Part shown: piece after piece, positions 6,052-14,483 of the stretch
How positions within the stretch are numbered: position 1 is the stretch's first letter
Layout: each line of letters starts with the position of its first letter
Origin: Ruminococcaceae bacterium UBA737
Lineage (GTDB): Bacteria > Bacillota > Clostridia > Oscillospirales > Acutalibacteraceae
Length of the DNA: 18,202 nt
Assembly: GCA_002297415.1 (NCBI GenBank)
Contig: DBKZ01000042.1
Location: 14,842 to 33,043, forward strand
Direction: 5' to 3'
The notes under the pieces: generated by a model
Database searches by the model: none
What the model was told of the DNA's origin: nothing
Seen by the model: the letters and a program-made list of their open reading frames with translations, nothing else
Position numbers and translations under genes: made by a program

Positions 6052-6632
6052 GCCGCCACCTCTTTTAAAAATTCCTCTTTAGTGCAAACCGAATTTACGG
6101 CGTCCAAAAAAGCGCTTGAAGAAAGCCCTGACGGTAAATCAAGCCTTTTTAAAAGACCGTCTCTTTTTGATTTGCTGTTTTCCCGACCGCTTAATCCGCA
6201 TAAAAATAAATCGGTTTTTGTTATCTTATCTTTTTTTAATTCTGAGCCGAATTCTATTCCGCTTCTTTTAAATGCCTTTAATATTTCTTCCCTATTAAAG
6301 CCCTCTACACCTAAGAAGCCTTCCTTTGACGGTGTGCTTTTTCTTCTTTCCTTGCCCTTAACCTGCGGAAGATAAACATTTTTAATGTCAGCCCCTCCGC
6401 AAAAGCTTTTAACATAAGACCTTATCTGCATTCCCGCACTGTCGGAATCGGTTACGATAATTATACCGTGCTTTAGTCCTACCCTTCTTATAAGCTCTCT
6501 TTTTTCTTTGTCCTTAAAAACGCCGAAACCGTTTGTAGGGATAATAAAAGCGTCAATAATTCCGTCAAGCTTAATTTTATCGTATTTTCCCTCAACAATA
6601 ACTACAGAATCAAGCTTTAACAAATCAATCAC
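6024..6632 (-). CDS. rnmV: RNase M5-family Toprim protein (DUF4093-type)
   Basis: About 200 residues. The Toprim core shows VIVEGKYDK (acidic E14), PTNGFG and IIIVTDSDSAG (D62, D64), the metal-binding residues of Toprim nucleases. A basic KGKERRKSTPSKEG segment and GVEGF follow. The C-terminal half (CGLSGRENSKSKRDGLLKRL) matches the layout of B. subtilis RnmV, which matures the 5S rRNA 5' end. Clostridial members are often labelled as primase-related or DUF4093, and 5S processing is inferred here by family. The gene usually neighbours rsmA/ksgA; here it follows holA, with an 8-nt overlap. The start is GTG at 6632, but AAGG abuts that codon with no spacing; the in-frame TTG at 6623 has better spacing and would shorten the protein by 3 residues. 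Confidence 0.82.
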   Translation of the reverse strand: MIDLLKLDSVVIVEGKYDKIKLDGIIDAFIIPTNGFGVFKDKEKRELIRRVGLKHGIIIVTDSDSAGMQIRSYVKSFCGGADIKNVYLPQVKGKERRKSTPSKEGFLGVEGFNREEILKAFKRSGIEFGSELKKDKITKTDLFLCGLSGRENSKSKRDGLLKRLDLPSGLSSSAFLDAVNSVCTKEEFLKEVAAWHQEADKS

Positions 6633-7671
6633 CCTTCACGGCAATATAAATAAGCTTTAAGGTCATTTCCTCCAGCACAAGCTTAGAGTCCGCACCGAAC
6701 GATTTAAGCGCGCTGTCGGTCTTTATTAGCTCATTTAAGCTTAAGCTAAGCTTTCGGCTGTCATATTTTCTTAAATTTGCCGCGGCTTTATCCAATAAAA
6801 AAGCCTTATTTTTATAGGAAAAATCACTTGCAACCTCATTTTTTCCTTTTTTGACCTTATAAGCACTGTTAAGCCTGAACATATCCACAAAAGAAGATGC
6901 GGCAGTATAAAGAATTATCATCGGCTCGGTATGAAGATAAAACATATCGTCAAGCTTTTTCAGCGCTTTTGAAGCATTGCCCGCAAAAATACAGGAAACA
7001 TAGTCATAAACGGACGCTTCAATCGATCTTGTGCAGGCAATATCAATATCCGCTTTTTCTATCTTCCCGTTTTCTTTATAAAAGCAAAGCTTATTAAGCT
7101 CGTTTTCAAGGGTTGAAATATCGTCGCCGATAATCTCAACGGCATATTCGGCGGTAGGTCTGTCAAGCTCGCAGCCGCGTTTTTTAGCGCCGTCGCAAAG
7201 CATTTTTGCAAGCTCGGCGGCTCGGCGGTGTTCGAGGTTTACCGCTATTCCCTTTCCCTTTTCGGCGCACGAAACCAATTTTTTAAATTTAGCGCTTCTT
7301 TTAATATCGCACTCAACAGTTTCAAACTTAAGAATAACCGTGCAGTAATCCGGGATATCCTCTAAAATTGCGCATAATGAATCAAAATCGGATTTTGCGC
7401 AATGCTCAAAATCGAAGTCGTCTATAAAAATACATTTTTTATCCGACATCATCGGCATCTGCTCAACGGCATTTGCAACATCGGAAAGATTTATTTCGCC
7501 GCTGAATTTCTGAAAATTGAAAAACGGGTCGCCGTCAAAAGATTTTGAAGAAATTTTTTTGAAATAAAAATCCAAAAGGTATAAATCTTCCCCGAAAAGA
7601 ATGAATGAGCGAACCGAAGAAAAACCCGATTTAAGAAGCTTTATTAACTGAAATTCTGCTGTTACCGCCAA
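6625..7671 (-). CDS. holA: DNA polymerase III subunit delta
   Basis: A 348-residue protein matching Pol III delta in length (about 340) and pattern: an N-terminal LFGEDLYLLDFYFKKI segment (residues 26-40), a middle region ending in EIIGDDISTLENELNKLCFY, and a helical C-terminal collar domain. Delta is the clamp-loader subunit that opens the beta ring; unlike tau/gamma it needs no Walker ATP site, and none is seen. The start is TTG at 7671 with AAGGGTGA about 6 nt upstream. This lies inside comEC, which overlaps the gene by 41 nt. The stop overlaps the RNase M5-type gene. The comEC-holA order is common in Firmicutes, which supports both calls. Confidence 0.88.
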   Translation of the reverse strand: MAVTAEFQLIKLLKSGFSSVRSFILFGEDLYLLDFYFKKISSKSFDGDPFFNFQKFSGEINLSDVANAVEQMPMMSDKKCIFIDDFDFEHCAKSDFDSLCAILEDIPDYCTVILKFETVECDIKRSAKFKKLVSCAEKGKGIAVNLEHRRAAELAKMLCDGAKKRGCELDRPTAEYAVEIIGDDISTLENELNKLCFYKENGKIEKADIDIACTRSIEASVYDYVSCIFAGNASKALKKLDDMFYLHTEPMIILYTAASSFVDMFRLNSAYKVKKGKNEVASDFSYKNKAFLLDKAAANLRKYDSRKLSLSLNELIKTDSALKSFGADSKLVLEEMTLKLIYIAVKGD

Positions 7672-9181
7672 TTATTTCACCCTTTTCTTTACCTTTAATT
7701 ATTTTTAAAGCCTTTAATGTTCTTAACAGCAATACCGATATTATCCAAACCGACAGCGTTAAAATAAGAAAGCCTTTTCCGCATTCTATATAGGAATCTC
7801 TCATACTGCCCAAAGTATTTATAATATAATTTATGTATCTGACGAAAAGAGACAGCAATTTAAACATCGGACTTACCGCCGCTGACACTAACGGAATGGC
7901 AGAGACGAATACCGTTATCAGCATTCCGACAAGCACTGCCGTAACCGCCTGAGAAATAAGAAGATTTGTAAGCAATGCCGAAAGAGAAAATTCCTTGAAT
8001 TTAAGCACTGTTACAGGAGCTGTAAATATAAGCGCCGAAACAGATGTAAGAATTGAAGAAACCGTCTTCCCCGTAAAGTCATTCTTTAATCTCAGGCACC
8101 TTTCGAAAACAGGATTCAAAAGCAGAATACCCAAGGTTGACAGCACGGACAGCTGAAATGAAATATTAAACACTGTGCATGGTGAAAATATCAAAATAAA
8201 GCATACCGACAGCGAAAGCGCGTTAACCGAATCGCCGTCTCTTCCGCACAAAATCGAGGAGGATAAAATTATATACATAAGTCCTGCTCTAAGAATTGAC
8301 GGAGTAAATCCGCAGACCGCCATAATATAGAAAACCGAAGAAGCGGAGCAAACAAATCTAATAAATCTGTTATAAAACATCTTCTTTATAAAGGAGTTTA
8401 CGGCAGACATTATTATCGCAAGGTGCATACCCGAAACTACCATAACATGGCTTACGCCCGAATGCCTGATATTTTCTGAAAACTCATCGGAAAATCCCGA
8501 CTTATCGCCTATCAAAAGTCCTGCTATAGTAGAAGAAACATTTTTATCCGTATAATCGCTTATAAGAGAATTTATGTAATTTCTGGTTCCTTCCGCAACG
8601 GAATAAATTCTGTTTTTACCGCTTACTGCAACAATTCCGTCTATCTTAGAGCTGTATAAAATACCCTCGGAAAGATTGTATTCCTCGTATTCGCCGTTTA
8701 GTGCAGATTCCGTTTCAATCTCGGAAAGAATTCTGTCGCCTGTCTTAAAATCGGGCTTCGAAGTATAAAAGCTGATTTTAGTTCCGCGCTTAATATCATG
8801 GTTACTGCATTTTCCGACCTTCATAACACCGTTAAATCCGTTATCGGTTTCATTCATTTCGGTAATCAGAAAATCGCCTCTTAGCTTTTGCGTCGAGCTT
8901 TGCTTTGAGATATTGATATCGTTTTTAAAACTGAATACCGAAAATGCAAGTACTACGCAGAAAAGATATCCGACGAGATTCTTAACGGAAAATCTGAAAA
9001 AGATAGAAATTGCAATAACAGAAGAAATAAGAACAACCGTTGCCGTAAGCATAATATCGGACTTCAAAGCGAAATATGAAGTCATCGCACAAAACAGTGC
9101 AGGAAGCAGCAACGGACGGTCCGCCGTTAAAAAGCATTTTACGAACATTAAAGCTTTAGAGAAAAAATTATTTTGCCGCAC
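7631..9181 (-). CDS. comEC: ComEC/Rec2-type competence channel protein without the C-terminal metallo-beta-lactamase domain
   Basis: A 516-residue polytopic membrane protein. Two N-terminal membrane segments (about 24-60 and 68-84) precede an extracellular DUF4131/OB-like region (90-200). The competence domain follows, with HSGVSHVMVVSGMHLAII (240-257), GFTPSILRAGLM (291-302) and SFQLSVLSTLGI (341-352), plus several further helices up to about 488. ComEC carries single-stranded DNA across the membrane during transformation. Full-length proteins of 700-800 residues add a C-terminal metallo-beta-lactamase-like domain. Here the protein ends soon after the last helix, and the next gene is holA, so that domain is absent rather than split off next door. 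The start is GTG at 9181, with GGGTGA about 6 nt upstream. Whether the cell is competent cannot be judged; no other com genes are in view. Confidence 0.87.
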   Translation of the reverse strand: MRQNNFFSKALMFVKCFLTADRPLLLPALFCAMTSYFALKSDIMLTATVVLISSVIAISIFFRFSVKNLVGYLFCVVLAFSVFSFKNDINISKQSSTQKLRGDFLITEMNETDNGFNGVMKVGKCSNHDIKRGTKISFYTSKPDFKTGDRILSEIETESALNGEYEEYNLSEGILYSSKIDGIVAVSGKNRIYSVAEGTRNYINSLISDYTDKNVSSTIAGLLIGDKSGFSDEFSENIRHSGVSHVMVVSGMHLAIIMSAVNSFIKKMFYNRFIRFVCSASSVFYIMAVCGFTPSILRAGLMYIILSSSILCGRDGDSVNALSLSVCFILIFSPCTVFNISFQLSVLSTLGILLLNPVFERCLRLKNDFTGKTVSSILTSVSALIFTAPVTVLKFKEFSLSALLTNLLISQAVTAVLVGMLITVFVSAIPLVSAAVSPMFKLLSLFVRYINYIINTLGSMRDSYIECGKGFLILTLSVWIISVLLLRTLKALKIIKGKEKGEIIGGNSRISVNKAS

Positions 9182-9202
9182 AATTTTTCACCCGAAAGCT
9201 TA

Positions 9203-9766
9203 TCAGCCCAATAAATCTTCAATAAGAATTTTTAAGCCTATCAGAATAAGAATAACACCGCCGACTATTTCAGCCCTCGTTTTATATCTTTCTCCGAATT
9301 TATGGCCGATAAAAACTCCTATTCCGGAAATAAAAAATGTTGTAAGACCTATAACGGTTATGCCGCCGAAGATATCGGCTTTCTGCATTGCGAAAACTAT
9401 CCCGACAGCCAGTGCGTCAATACTGGTCGCAACCGCCATTAAAAACAATTCTTTTATATCGAATTTTGCCGTTTCTTCCTCTTCGGATTTATTATCATGC
9501 AGAGCTTCGAAAATCATTTTTCCGCCGATAAAAGCAAGCAAAACGAACGCAACCCAATGGTCGATTTTCTGAATATAGTCGCTGAATTTTGAGCCTAAAA
9601 ACCAGCCTATAAGAGGCATTAAAGCCTGAAATCCGCCGAAAAACAGCGAAATAACAAAGGTCTGCTTTAAATTGATTTTCGGCATTTTAAGCCCCTTACA
9701 TACCGAAACCGCAAAGGCGTCCATAGAAAGCCCTACGCCTAACAGCAAAAAATCAACAAAATTCAT
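9203..9766 (-). CDS. mntP: Putative Mn2+ efflux pump MntP
   Basis: A 187-residue membrane protein with six predicted helices in two related halves. Each half carries the acidic signature of the MntP family: GLSMDAFAVS with D16, and ATSIDALAVG with D117. A charged loop (DNKSEEEETAKFD) separates the halves. MntP exports excess manganese. Length matches the family (about 185-190). The ATG at 9766 has GGGAG roughly 9 nt upstream. In many bacteria mntP follows a yybP-ykoY manganese riboswitch; only 29 nt separate this gene from rsgA, so there is no room for one and expression should follow the operon. Confidence 0.92.
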   Translation of the reverse strand: MNFVDFLLLGVGLSMDAFAVSVCKGLKMPKINLKQTFVISLFFGGFQALMPLIGWFLGSKFSDYIQKIDHWVAFVLLAFIGGKMIFEALHDNKSEEEETAKFDIKELFLMAVATSIDALAVGIVFAMQKADIFGGITVIGLTTFFISGIGVFIGHKFGERYKTRAEIVGGVILILIGLKILIEDLLG

Positions 9767-9795
9767 AAATCAACTCTCCCAAAATCGACATAGCT

Positions 9796-10674
9796 TTATT
9801 TTAAATTCCAAGATTTGAAATCCTTTAAATCCGCAAATATTTTTTTATAGCTTTCATACCTCGACACTTCTATCTTTCCGTTTTTGACTGCCTCTGCAAT
9901 ACTACATTTCGGCTCGGTTGTGTGTGTACAGTCCGAAAATCTGCAAAGCCCCAGATACTCCTTAAATTCCGGAAAGCAAAGCGGAAGATTATCTCTGAAG
10001 CCTAACGGGTCATCAGAAATATCAAGCGAAGAAAATCCCGGGGTGTCGACTATAAAAGCGCCGTTTTCCCTTATAAACAGCTCTGTATGGCGCGTGGTAT
10101 GTCTGCCCCTTCCAAGCTTTTCGCTTACCTCGCCCGTTTTCAGCATTAAATCCGCATTCAAGGCATTTATAAGGCTTGATTTCCCGACTCCCGAATTTCC
10201 GATAAATGCGCAGACCTTTCCGGATGTCAGCCCGTTTAAGCTTTCGGTATTATCGTTATTCTTAGCGGAAACCGTCAGAGTTTTAAGTCCCGAATTACGG
10301 TATATTCTTTCGAAATTTTCAAAAGAGCCCATATCGCTTTTATTGAATACTATGACAGGCTCGATTTTTTTATAGATACAAATTGCCGACATCAGGTCGA
10401 TCAGGTAAGTATCGGGGGACGGCGTCTTAAAAGCGGAGACAATAAATATTCTGTCAATATTCGCTATAAGAGGTCTGTCTAAGAAATTTTTTCTCGGATG
10501 AATACTTTCTATTACTCCGTTTTTATCGGAAAGCACCGAAAATCCTACATAATCACCTACAATGGGGGAAGCTCCCGTATTCCGAAAGCTTCCCCGCGCC
10601 TTACATTCATAAGTCGTTTTATTGCTGTAAACATAATAAAATCCCGATATTGCTTTTACAACTATTCCGTTCAT
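9796..10674 (-). CDS. rsgA: Ribosome small-subunit-dependent GTPase A
   Basis: A 292-residue circularly permuted GTPase that checks late 30S subunit maturation. An N-terminal OB-fold covers about 1-65. The G motifs appear in permuted order: G4 NKSD (111-114), G1 GNSGVGKS (159-166), G2 RHTT (191-194) and G3 DTPG (210-213). The zinc knuckle C244-C249-H251-C257 sits in the C-terminal domain. The gene starts 3 nt after the prkC stop, and I see no purine-rich ribosome site before the ATG, so it probably depends on translation of prkC. In B. subtilis this position (cpgA) also follows prkC, and CpgA is a PrkC substrate; the same link is plausible but unproven here. The usual followers rpe and thiN are absent, and mntP comes next. 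Confidence 0.95.
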   Translation of the reverse strand: MNGIVVKAISGFYYVYSNKTTYECKARGSFRNTGASPIVGDYVGFSVLSDKNGVIESIHPRKNFLDRPLIANIDRIFIVSAFKTPSPDTYLIDLMSAICIYKKIEPVIVFNKSDMGSFENFERIYRNSGLKTLTVSAKNNDNTESLNGLTSGKVCAFIGNSGVGKSSLINALNADLMLKTGEVSEKLGRGRHTTRHTELFIRENGAFIVDTPGFSSLDISDDPLGFRDNLPLCFPEFKEYLGLCRFSDCTHTTEPKCSIAEAVKNGKIEVSRYESYKKIFADLKDFKSWNLK

Positions 10675-10677
10675 ATA

Positions 10678-12687
10678 TCAGCTGTTGGTTGATGTGTTTT
10701 GATTAAACTTTGAGGCTATTGAATATTCGTGCTGAACAAAGGAATCGCCTGTTTTACAGTCAAATTTGATTTCCTGATACTTTTCATCCTTATCATTTGC
10801 AAATATTCTTATTGTATATAATTCGCTGTCATTGGTAGATGTAACAGAAAATGTATAACTGCCGCCGTTGGTAAAATCAATGCTGTTGCTTATGGCAAGC
10901 TGTTTATTATCGCCAGAATAAATTGCAACCTGACCGAAAATGTTTTTAAGCTTTGGCAAGGATACAGTAACCTTATTGTTATATTCATACTTACCAGTGC
11001 TAACATATATGGTAACAGTTGAGCCTTCCGCAAGCTGAGCTGAGCCTACGCTTGGATCCTGCTTGAAAACATAACCCGCTTTATAATACTTATCATTTTT
11101 AGAAAGATTTTCTGTTTTAACCTGAGCCAAAAGTCCCTTGTCTGTAAGCTCTTTTTTAGCGCTTTCCTCGCTTAAGCCTACAAGGTCGGGAACATCGACC
11201 TTGACCTCTGCCGCGCCGAGACTTACATAAACCTTTACAACCTCACCCTTTGTGATAGCAGTTCCCTGTTTAGGATCTGTTTTTATAACATATCCCTCCT
11301 CAACCTCACTGCTGTTTTCTTTTATGATTTCAACCTTGACATCATAGGTGGAAAGGGTTGTGGAAGCCTCGCCTGCCTTATGATTGCGAAGATCGGGCAA
11401 AACCTGAGTTGCTTCGCCGAGACTGATATAAAGGGTTATTTTAGTTCCTGCTTTTATCTTCTTTCCTGCCTTCGGAGACTGGTCGAATACCTGATTTATG
11501 GGATATTCGTCATTAGCGCGGGTAACCTGAACGAATTTATATTTATAACCGTCCTTGTCGCGGTTTTTATACATATCCGATTTTTCTTCGATTTCGGTCA
11601 TAGTCATACCGACAAAGTTTTCACATTCGATTTCCTTTGTCTTTTTAGAGCCGAATATCGACTTTGCGAAAACGCCTAAAACAATCGCAACTACTATAAC
11701 CAAGGTTGCGGCAATTCCCGCAAGAATAGGAATTGTTTTGCTTTTTGACTTCTTTTCTTCCGTCTCTTCATTTTCTTCGATAACGGGAGCGGCTTCCATA
11801 TTGCCGATATATTTAGTCGGCGAATCGTCAACAAAATAAGAATAGTCAAACTGTGCGGAGGGGTCTTTTTTAAACACCTCAAGGTCACAAAGCATTTCCG
11901 CGGCAGACTGGTATCTTCTTTCGGTGCTTTTCTGCATTGCGTGCATTGTAATCTGCTCAAGTCCCAAAGGAATCGAGGGGTTTATATGCGTAGGAAGAAC
12001 AGGATCGCGCTGAAGCTGCATTATCGCAACGGAAACGGCGCTGTCCGCCTCAAACGGCAATTTACCCGTAAGCATTTCATAGAGCATAACGCCGACGGAA
12101 TAAATATCCGTTTTCTCGTCGGTCTTTTCTCCTCTTGCCTGCTCAGGGCTAATATAATGAACAGAGCCTATTGCCTTATCGGTGATAGTGCGCTGTTCGC
12201 TTCTTGCAAATCTCGCAATACCGAAATCCGTAACCTTTATGGTGCGGTCAGGCAGAACCATTATATTCTGAGGCTTAACATCTCTATGCACAATACCCTT
12301 ATCATGAGCATGCTGAAGTCCCTTTAAAATCTGAATTGTGAAATGAACGGCGTCCTGCCACCTTAAGCTTCCCTCGCGCTCGATGTATTCCTTTAAAGTA
12401 ATACCGTCAATATACTCCATTACGATATACTGAATAACATCGCCGAAGCAGACATCATAAACCTTAACTATATTAGGATGAGAAAGAACGGCAATTGCCT
12501 TGGATTCATTTTTAAATCTTCTTATGAATTCCTCGTTTGATGTAAACTCATCCTTAAGGATTTTCATAGCGACTATTCTATCCTCGACATTATCGTAAGC
12601 CTTATAGACTACCGCCATTCCGCCTACACCGATGACCTCTTGAATTTCATATCTTCCGTCTAATCTTTTTCCGACAAATCTATCCAT
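10678..12687 (-). CDS. prkC: PASTA-domain Ser/Thr protein kinase
   Basis: A 669-residue membrane kinase. The Hanks-type catalytic domain (about 12-270) has a Gly-rich loop at 20-25, Lys42, HRD 134-136, DFG 154-156 and SPE 180-182, with Thr-rich activation-loop residues 167-169. After a charged juxtamembrane stretch comes one transmembrane helix (about 318-341). Three PASTA repeats follow outside (about 352-424, 428-491 and 497-565), which in this family bind peptidoglycan fragments. A further 100 residues (570-669), not PASTA-like and rich in predicted beta strands, close the protein; I cannot name that domain. The ATG at 12687 has AAAGGA about 9 nt upstream. It pairs with the PP2C phosphatase gene 24 nt upstream, the standard opposing kinase-phosphatase pair controlling cell wall, germination and growth functions. 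Confidence 0.96.
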   Translation of the reverse strand: MDRFVGKRLDGRYEIQEVIGVGGMAVVYKAYDNVEDRIVAMKILKDEFTSNEEFIRRFKNESKAIAVLSHPNIVKVYDVCFGDVIQYIVMEYIDGITLKEYIEREGSLRWQDAVHFTIQILKGLQHAHDKGIVHRDVKPQNIMVLPDRTIKVTDFGIARFARSEQRTITDKAIGSVHYISPEQARGEKTDEKTDIYSVGVMLYEMLTGKLPFEADSAVSVAIMQLQRDPVLPTHINPSIPLGLEQITMHAMQKSTERRYQSAAEMLCDLEVFKKDPSAQFDYSYFVDDSPTKYIGNMEAAPVIEENEETEEKKSKSKTIPILAGIAATLVIVVAIVLGVFAKSIFGSKKTKEIECENFVGMTMTEIEEKSDMYKNRDKDGYKYKFVQVTRANDEYPINQVFDQSPKAGKKIKAGTKITLYISLGEATQVLPDLRNHKAGEASTTLSTYDVKVEIIKENSSEVEEGYVIKTDPKQGTAITKGEVVKVYVSLGAAEVKVDVPDLVGLSEESAKKELTDKGLLAQVKTENLSKNDKYYKAGYVFKQDPSVGSAQLAEGSTVTIYVSTGKYEYNNKVTVSLPKLKNIFGQVAIYSGDNKQLAISNSIDFTNGGSYTFSVTSTNDSELYTIRIFANDKDEKYQEIKFDCKTGDSFVQHEYSIASKFNQNTSTNS

Positions 12688-12711
12688 ATCAAGTATCCTT
12701 TCACACTACAG

Positions 12712-13449
12712 TTATTTACAGCAAACAACAGCCGTAATATTGTCTCCGCCGCCCGACATATTAGCGGCGTTTATAAGTTTTTCGCATACAGAGCTTATCT
12801 CTGAATTACGGATATACTTTAAAATACTTTCATTATCAAGGAAATTGGTTAATCCGTCCGTGCAGAAAAGCAGTATATCGTCTTTATCAAAGCCTATTTC
12901 ATAGCAGTCACATACAACATTCTTTTCTGTTCCGAGCGCCCTTGTAATAACATTTTTATCGGGATGTACCCTTGCTTCCTCCGCCGTCAGCTCTCCGCTT
13001 TCGACGAGTGACTGAACAACCGAGTGGTCGCGTGTTATCTGAGAAATACCGTTAGAGTTGATTTTATACGCGCGGCTGTCGCCGATATTGCATATATAAA
13101 CCGAAGAATCGCAGACTACGGCAACAACGGCGGTAGTTCCCATTCCTTTAAGTTCGGCGTGTGAATTCGCCGCGTCATAAAGAACGATATTTGCGGAGAT
13201 AACGGCATTGTTTATTATTTTAATAATTCCGTCAGCCGAAAGAGACGGTCTGAAAGAGTTTATTATATATTCCGAAATATGCTTAACAGCCATAGAGCTT
13301 GCTATATTTCCCGCTTTTGCTCCGCCCATTCCGTCGCACACAACCGCAAGCTTTATATTATCAGCCAAAGCTCCGGTGAAAAATGCGTCCTGATTATCCG
13401 AGCGGACCTTTCCCCTATCCGTTTTACCGAAAATTTGCAATTCATTCAT
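12712..13449 (-). CDS. stp: PP2C-family Ser/Thr protein phosphatase (Stp/PrpC)
   Basis: A 245-residue PP2C phosphatase that removes phosphate from substrates of the neighbouring PASTA kinase. The metal-binding and signature motifs are all present: RSDNQDAFF (D21), VCDGMGGAKAG (D39, G40), GMGTT, IGDSRAY, ITRDHS, LLFCTDGLTNFL (D198) and GGGDNIT (D236). The length is usual for bacterial enzymes. The start is open to question: the ATG at 13449 overlaps the rlmN stop, and GGGAGG directly abuts it with no spacing, whereas an in-frame TTG at 13440 has 9 nt of spacing and would still leave the whole conserved domain. No membrane segment is present. Confidence 0.95.
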   Translation of the reverse strand: MNELQIFGKTDRGKVRSDNQDAFFTGALADNIKLAVVCDGMGGAKAGNIASSMAVKHISEYIINSFRPSLSADGIIKIINNAVISANIVLYDAANSHAELKGMGTTAVVAVVCDSSVYICNIGDSRAYKINSNGISQITRDHSVVQSLVESGELTAEEARVHPDKNVITRALGTEKNVVCDCYEIGFDKDDILLFCTDGLTNFLDNESILKYIRNSEISSVCEKLINAANMSGGGDNITAVVCCK

Positions 13450-14482
13450 CCTCCCTTACCTTTTTTCTAAGCTGTCCGCAGGATGCGGAAATATCCGCTC
13501 CCAAGGTTCTGCGGACCGTTACGGTCATATTTTGCCTTTCAAGCATAGATGTGAATTTTTTTATACTGTTTAAATCCGGCTTTTCAAAAGAATTCTCCTT
13601 AACGGGATTTGCCGGTATTAAATTTATATGACACATTATTCCTTTTAATATCCTCGCAAGCTCTTTTGCGCATTCCTCGGAATCGTTTACACCCTTTATA
13701 AGAGCATATTCAAAAGAAATTCTGCGGGTTGTAGCGCTTTGATAGCTTTTGCAGGCTCTTAAAAGCTCCCTTATCTGCCATTTATTGTTTACGGGCATTA
13801 TGCTGCTTCTCATTTCATCAAAGGGAGCATGCAGCGACACCGAAAGAGTGATAGGAAAATTATAATCCTTAAGCTTTAAAATTTTAGGAACTACTCCCGA
13901 GGTTGAAAGAGAAATATGTCTTAGTCCTATATTTACTCCGTTGCTGTTGCTTACAAGCTGTAAAAACTTAACGGAATTTTCAAAATTATCAAGCGGCTCG
14001 CCCATTCCCATCATAACTACATTGGAAATCCTTATTCCGTTATCCTTTTGCGCCGTTAAAATCTGAGCGATGATTTCTGAAGCCGTAAGGCTTCTTGAAA
14101 GTCCGTTCAGTCCCGACGCGCAGAATTTACAACCCATTCTGCAGCCCACCTGAGAGGAAACGCAGATAGAATATCCGTGCTCATATTTCATAAGAACGGT
14201 TTCTATAAGCTCCCCGTCATAAAGCTTTAAAACATATTTAACCGTAGAATCTATTTTCGAAACATATTTTTTATAGATATCCGCCCTTGCAAGATAGCTG
14301 ATTTCAGATAATGTATTGCGAAGAGATTTCGGGATATTCGTCATTTCGTCAAAGCTTGTAATTCCGCTTTGGAGCCATTTAAAAAGCTGTCCTGCACGGA
14401 ATTTCGGTTCGCCGAGCGTTTTAAGCATTTGTCTTAGCTCATTTTCGGAAAAAGACTTGATATCGAATTTATCGCTGATAAT
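13442..14482 (-). CDS. rlmN: 23S rRNA/tRNA adenine-C2 methyltransferase RlmN (probable AUU start)
   Basis: A radical-SAM enzyme methylating C2 of A2503 in 23S rRNA and A37 in some tRNAs. Numbering from the first ATG (14428), the 4Fe-4S cysteines are C96, C100 and C103 (CRMGCKFC), the catalytic pair is C89 and C317 (SCGQ), and GMGEPLDN lies at 141-148. From that ATG the protein is 328 residues and lacks the family's first 15-20 residues. In frame upstream, from 14482, the codons read ISDKFDIKSFSENELRQ, which fits the conserved RlmN N-terminus (DIKSxxxxEL then LGEPKFRA). No ATG, GTG or TTG occurs between the in-frame stop at 14497 and 14428. I therefore place the start at ATT 14482, right after AGGTGAG, giving 346 residues. 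The conservative start is 14428. The rsmB stop lies 1 nt upstream. Confidence 0.92.
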   Translation of the reverse strand: MISDKFDIKSFSENELRQMLKTLGEPKFRAGQLFKWLQSGITSFDEMTNIPKSLRNTLSEISYLARADIYKKYVSKIDSTVKYVLKLYDGELIETVLMKYEHGYSICVSSQVGCRMGCKFCASGLNGLSRSLTASEIIAQILTAQKDNGIRISNVVMMGMGEPLDNFENSVKFLQLVSNSNGVNIGLRHISLSTSGVVPKILKLKDYNFPITLSVSLHAPFDEMRSSIMPVNNKWQIRELLRACKSYQSATTRRISFEYALIKGVNDSEECAKELARILKGIMCHINLIPANPVKENSFEKPDLNSIKKFTSMLERQNMTVTVRRTLGADISASCGQLRKKVREDE

Positions 14483-14483
14483 C

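Noticed and set aside
6600..7100. Frequent AAGCTT/AAGC words across the minus-strand genes
   Set aside because: They reflect preferred codons for Lys-Leu and Ser-Leu pairs in the coding strand and show no fixed spacing or orientation that would mark a repeat element.
8913..9572. 219-residue plus-strand reading frame
   Set aside because: It lies wholly opposite comEC and mntP, whose families are clear, and is Lys/Ile/Ser/Thr-rich low-information sequence typical of an antisense shadow.
9767..9795. Possible yybP-ykoY manganese riboswitch before mntP
   Set aside because: Only 29 nt separate rsgA and mntP, far too short for that aptamer.
9884..10375. 163-residue plus-strand reading frame
   Set aside because: It is antisense to rsgA, whose GTPase motifs are intact, and has no ribosome site or recognisable domain.
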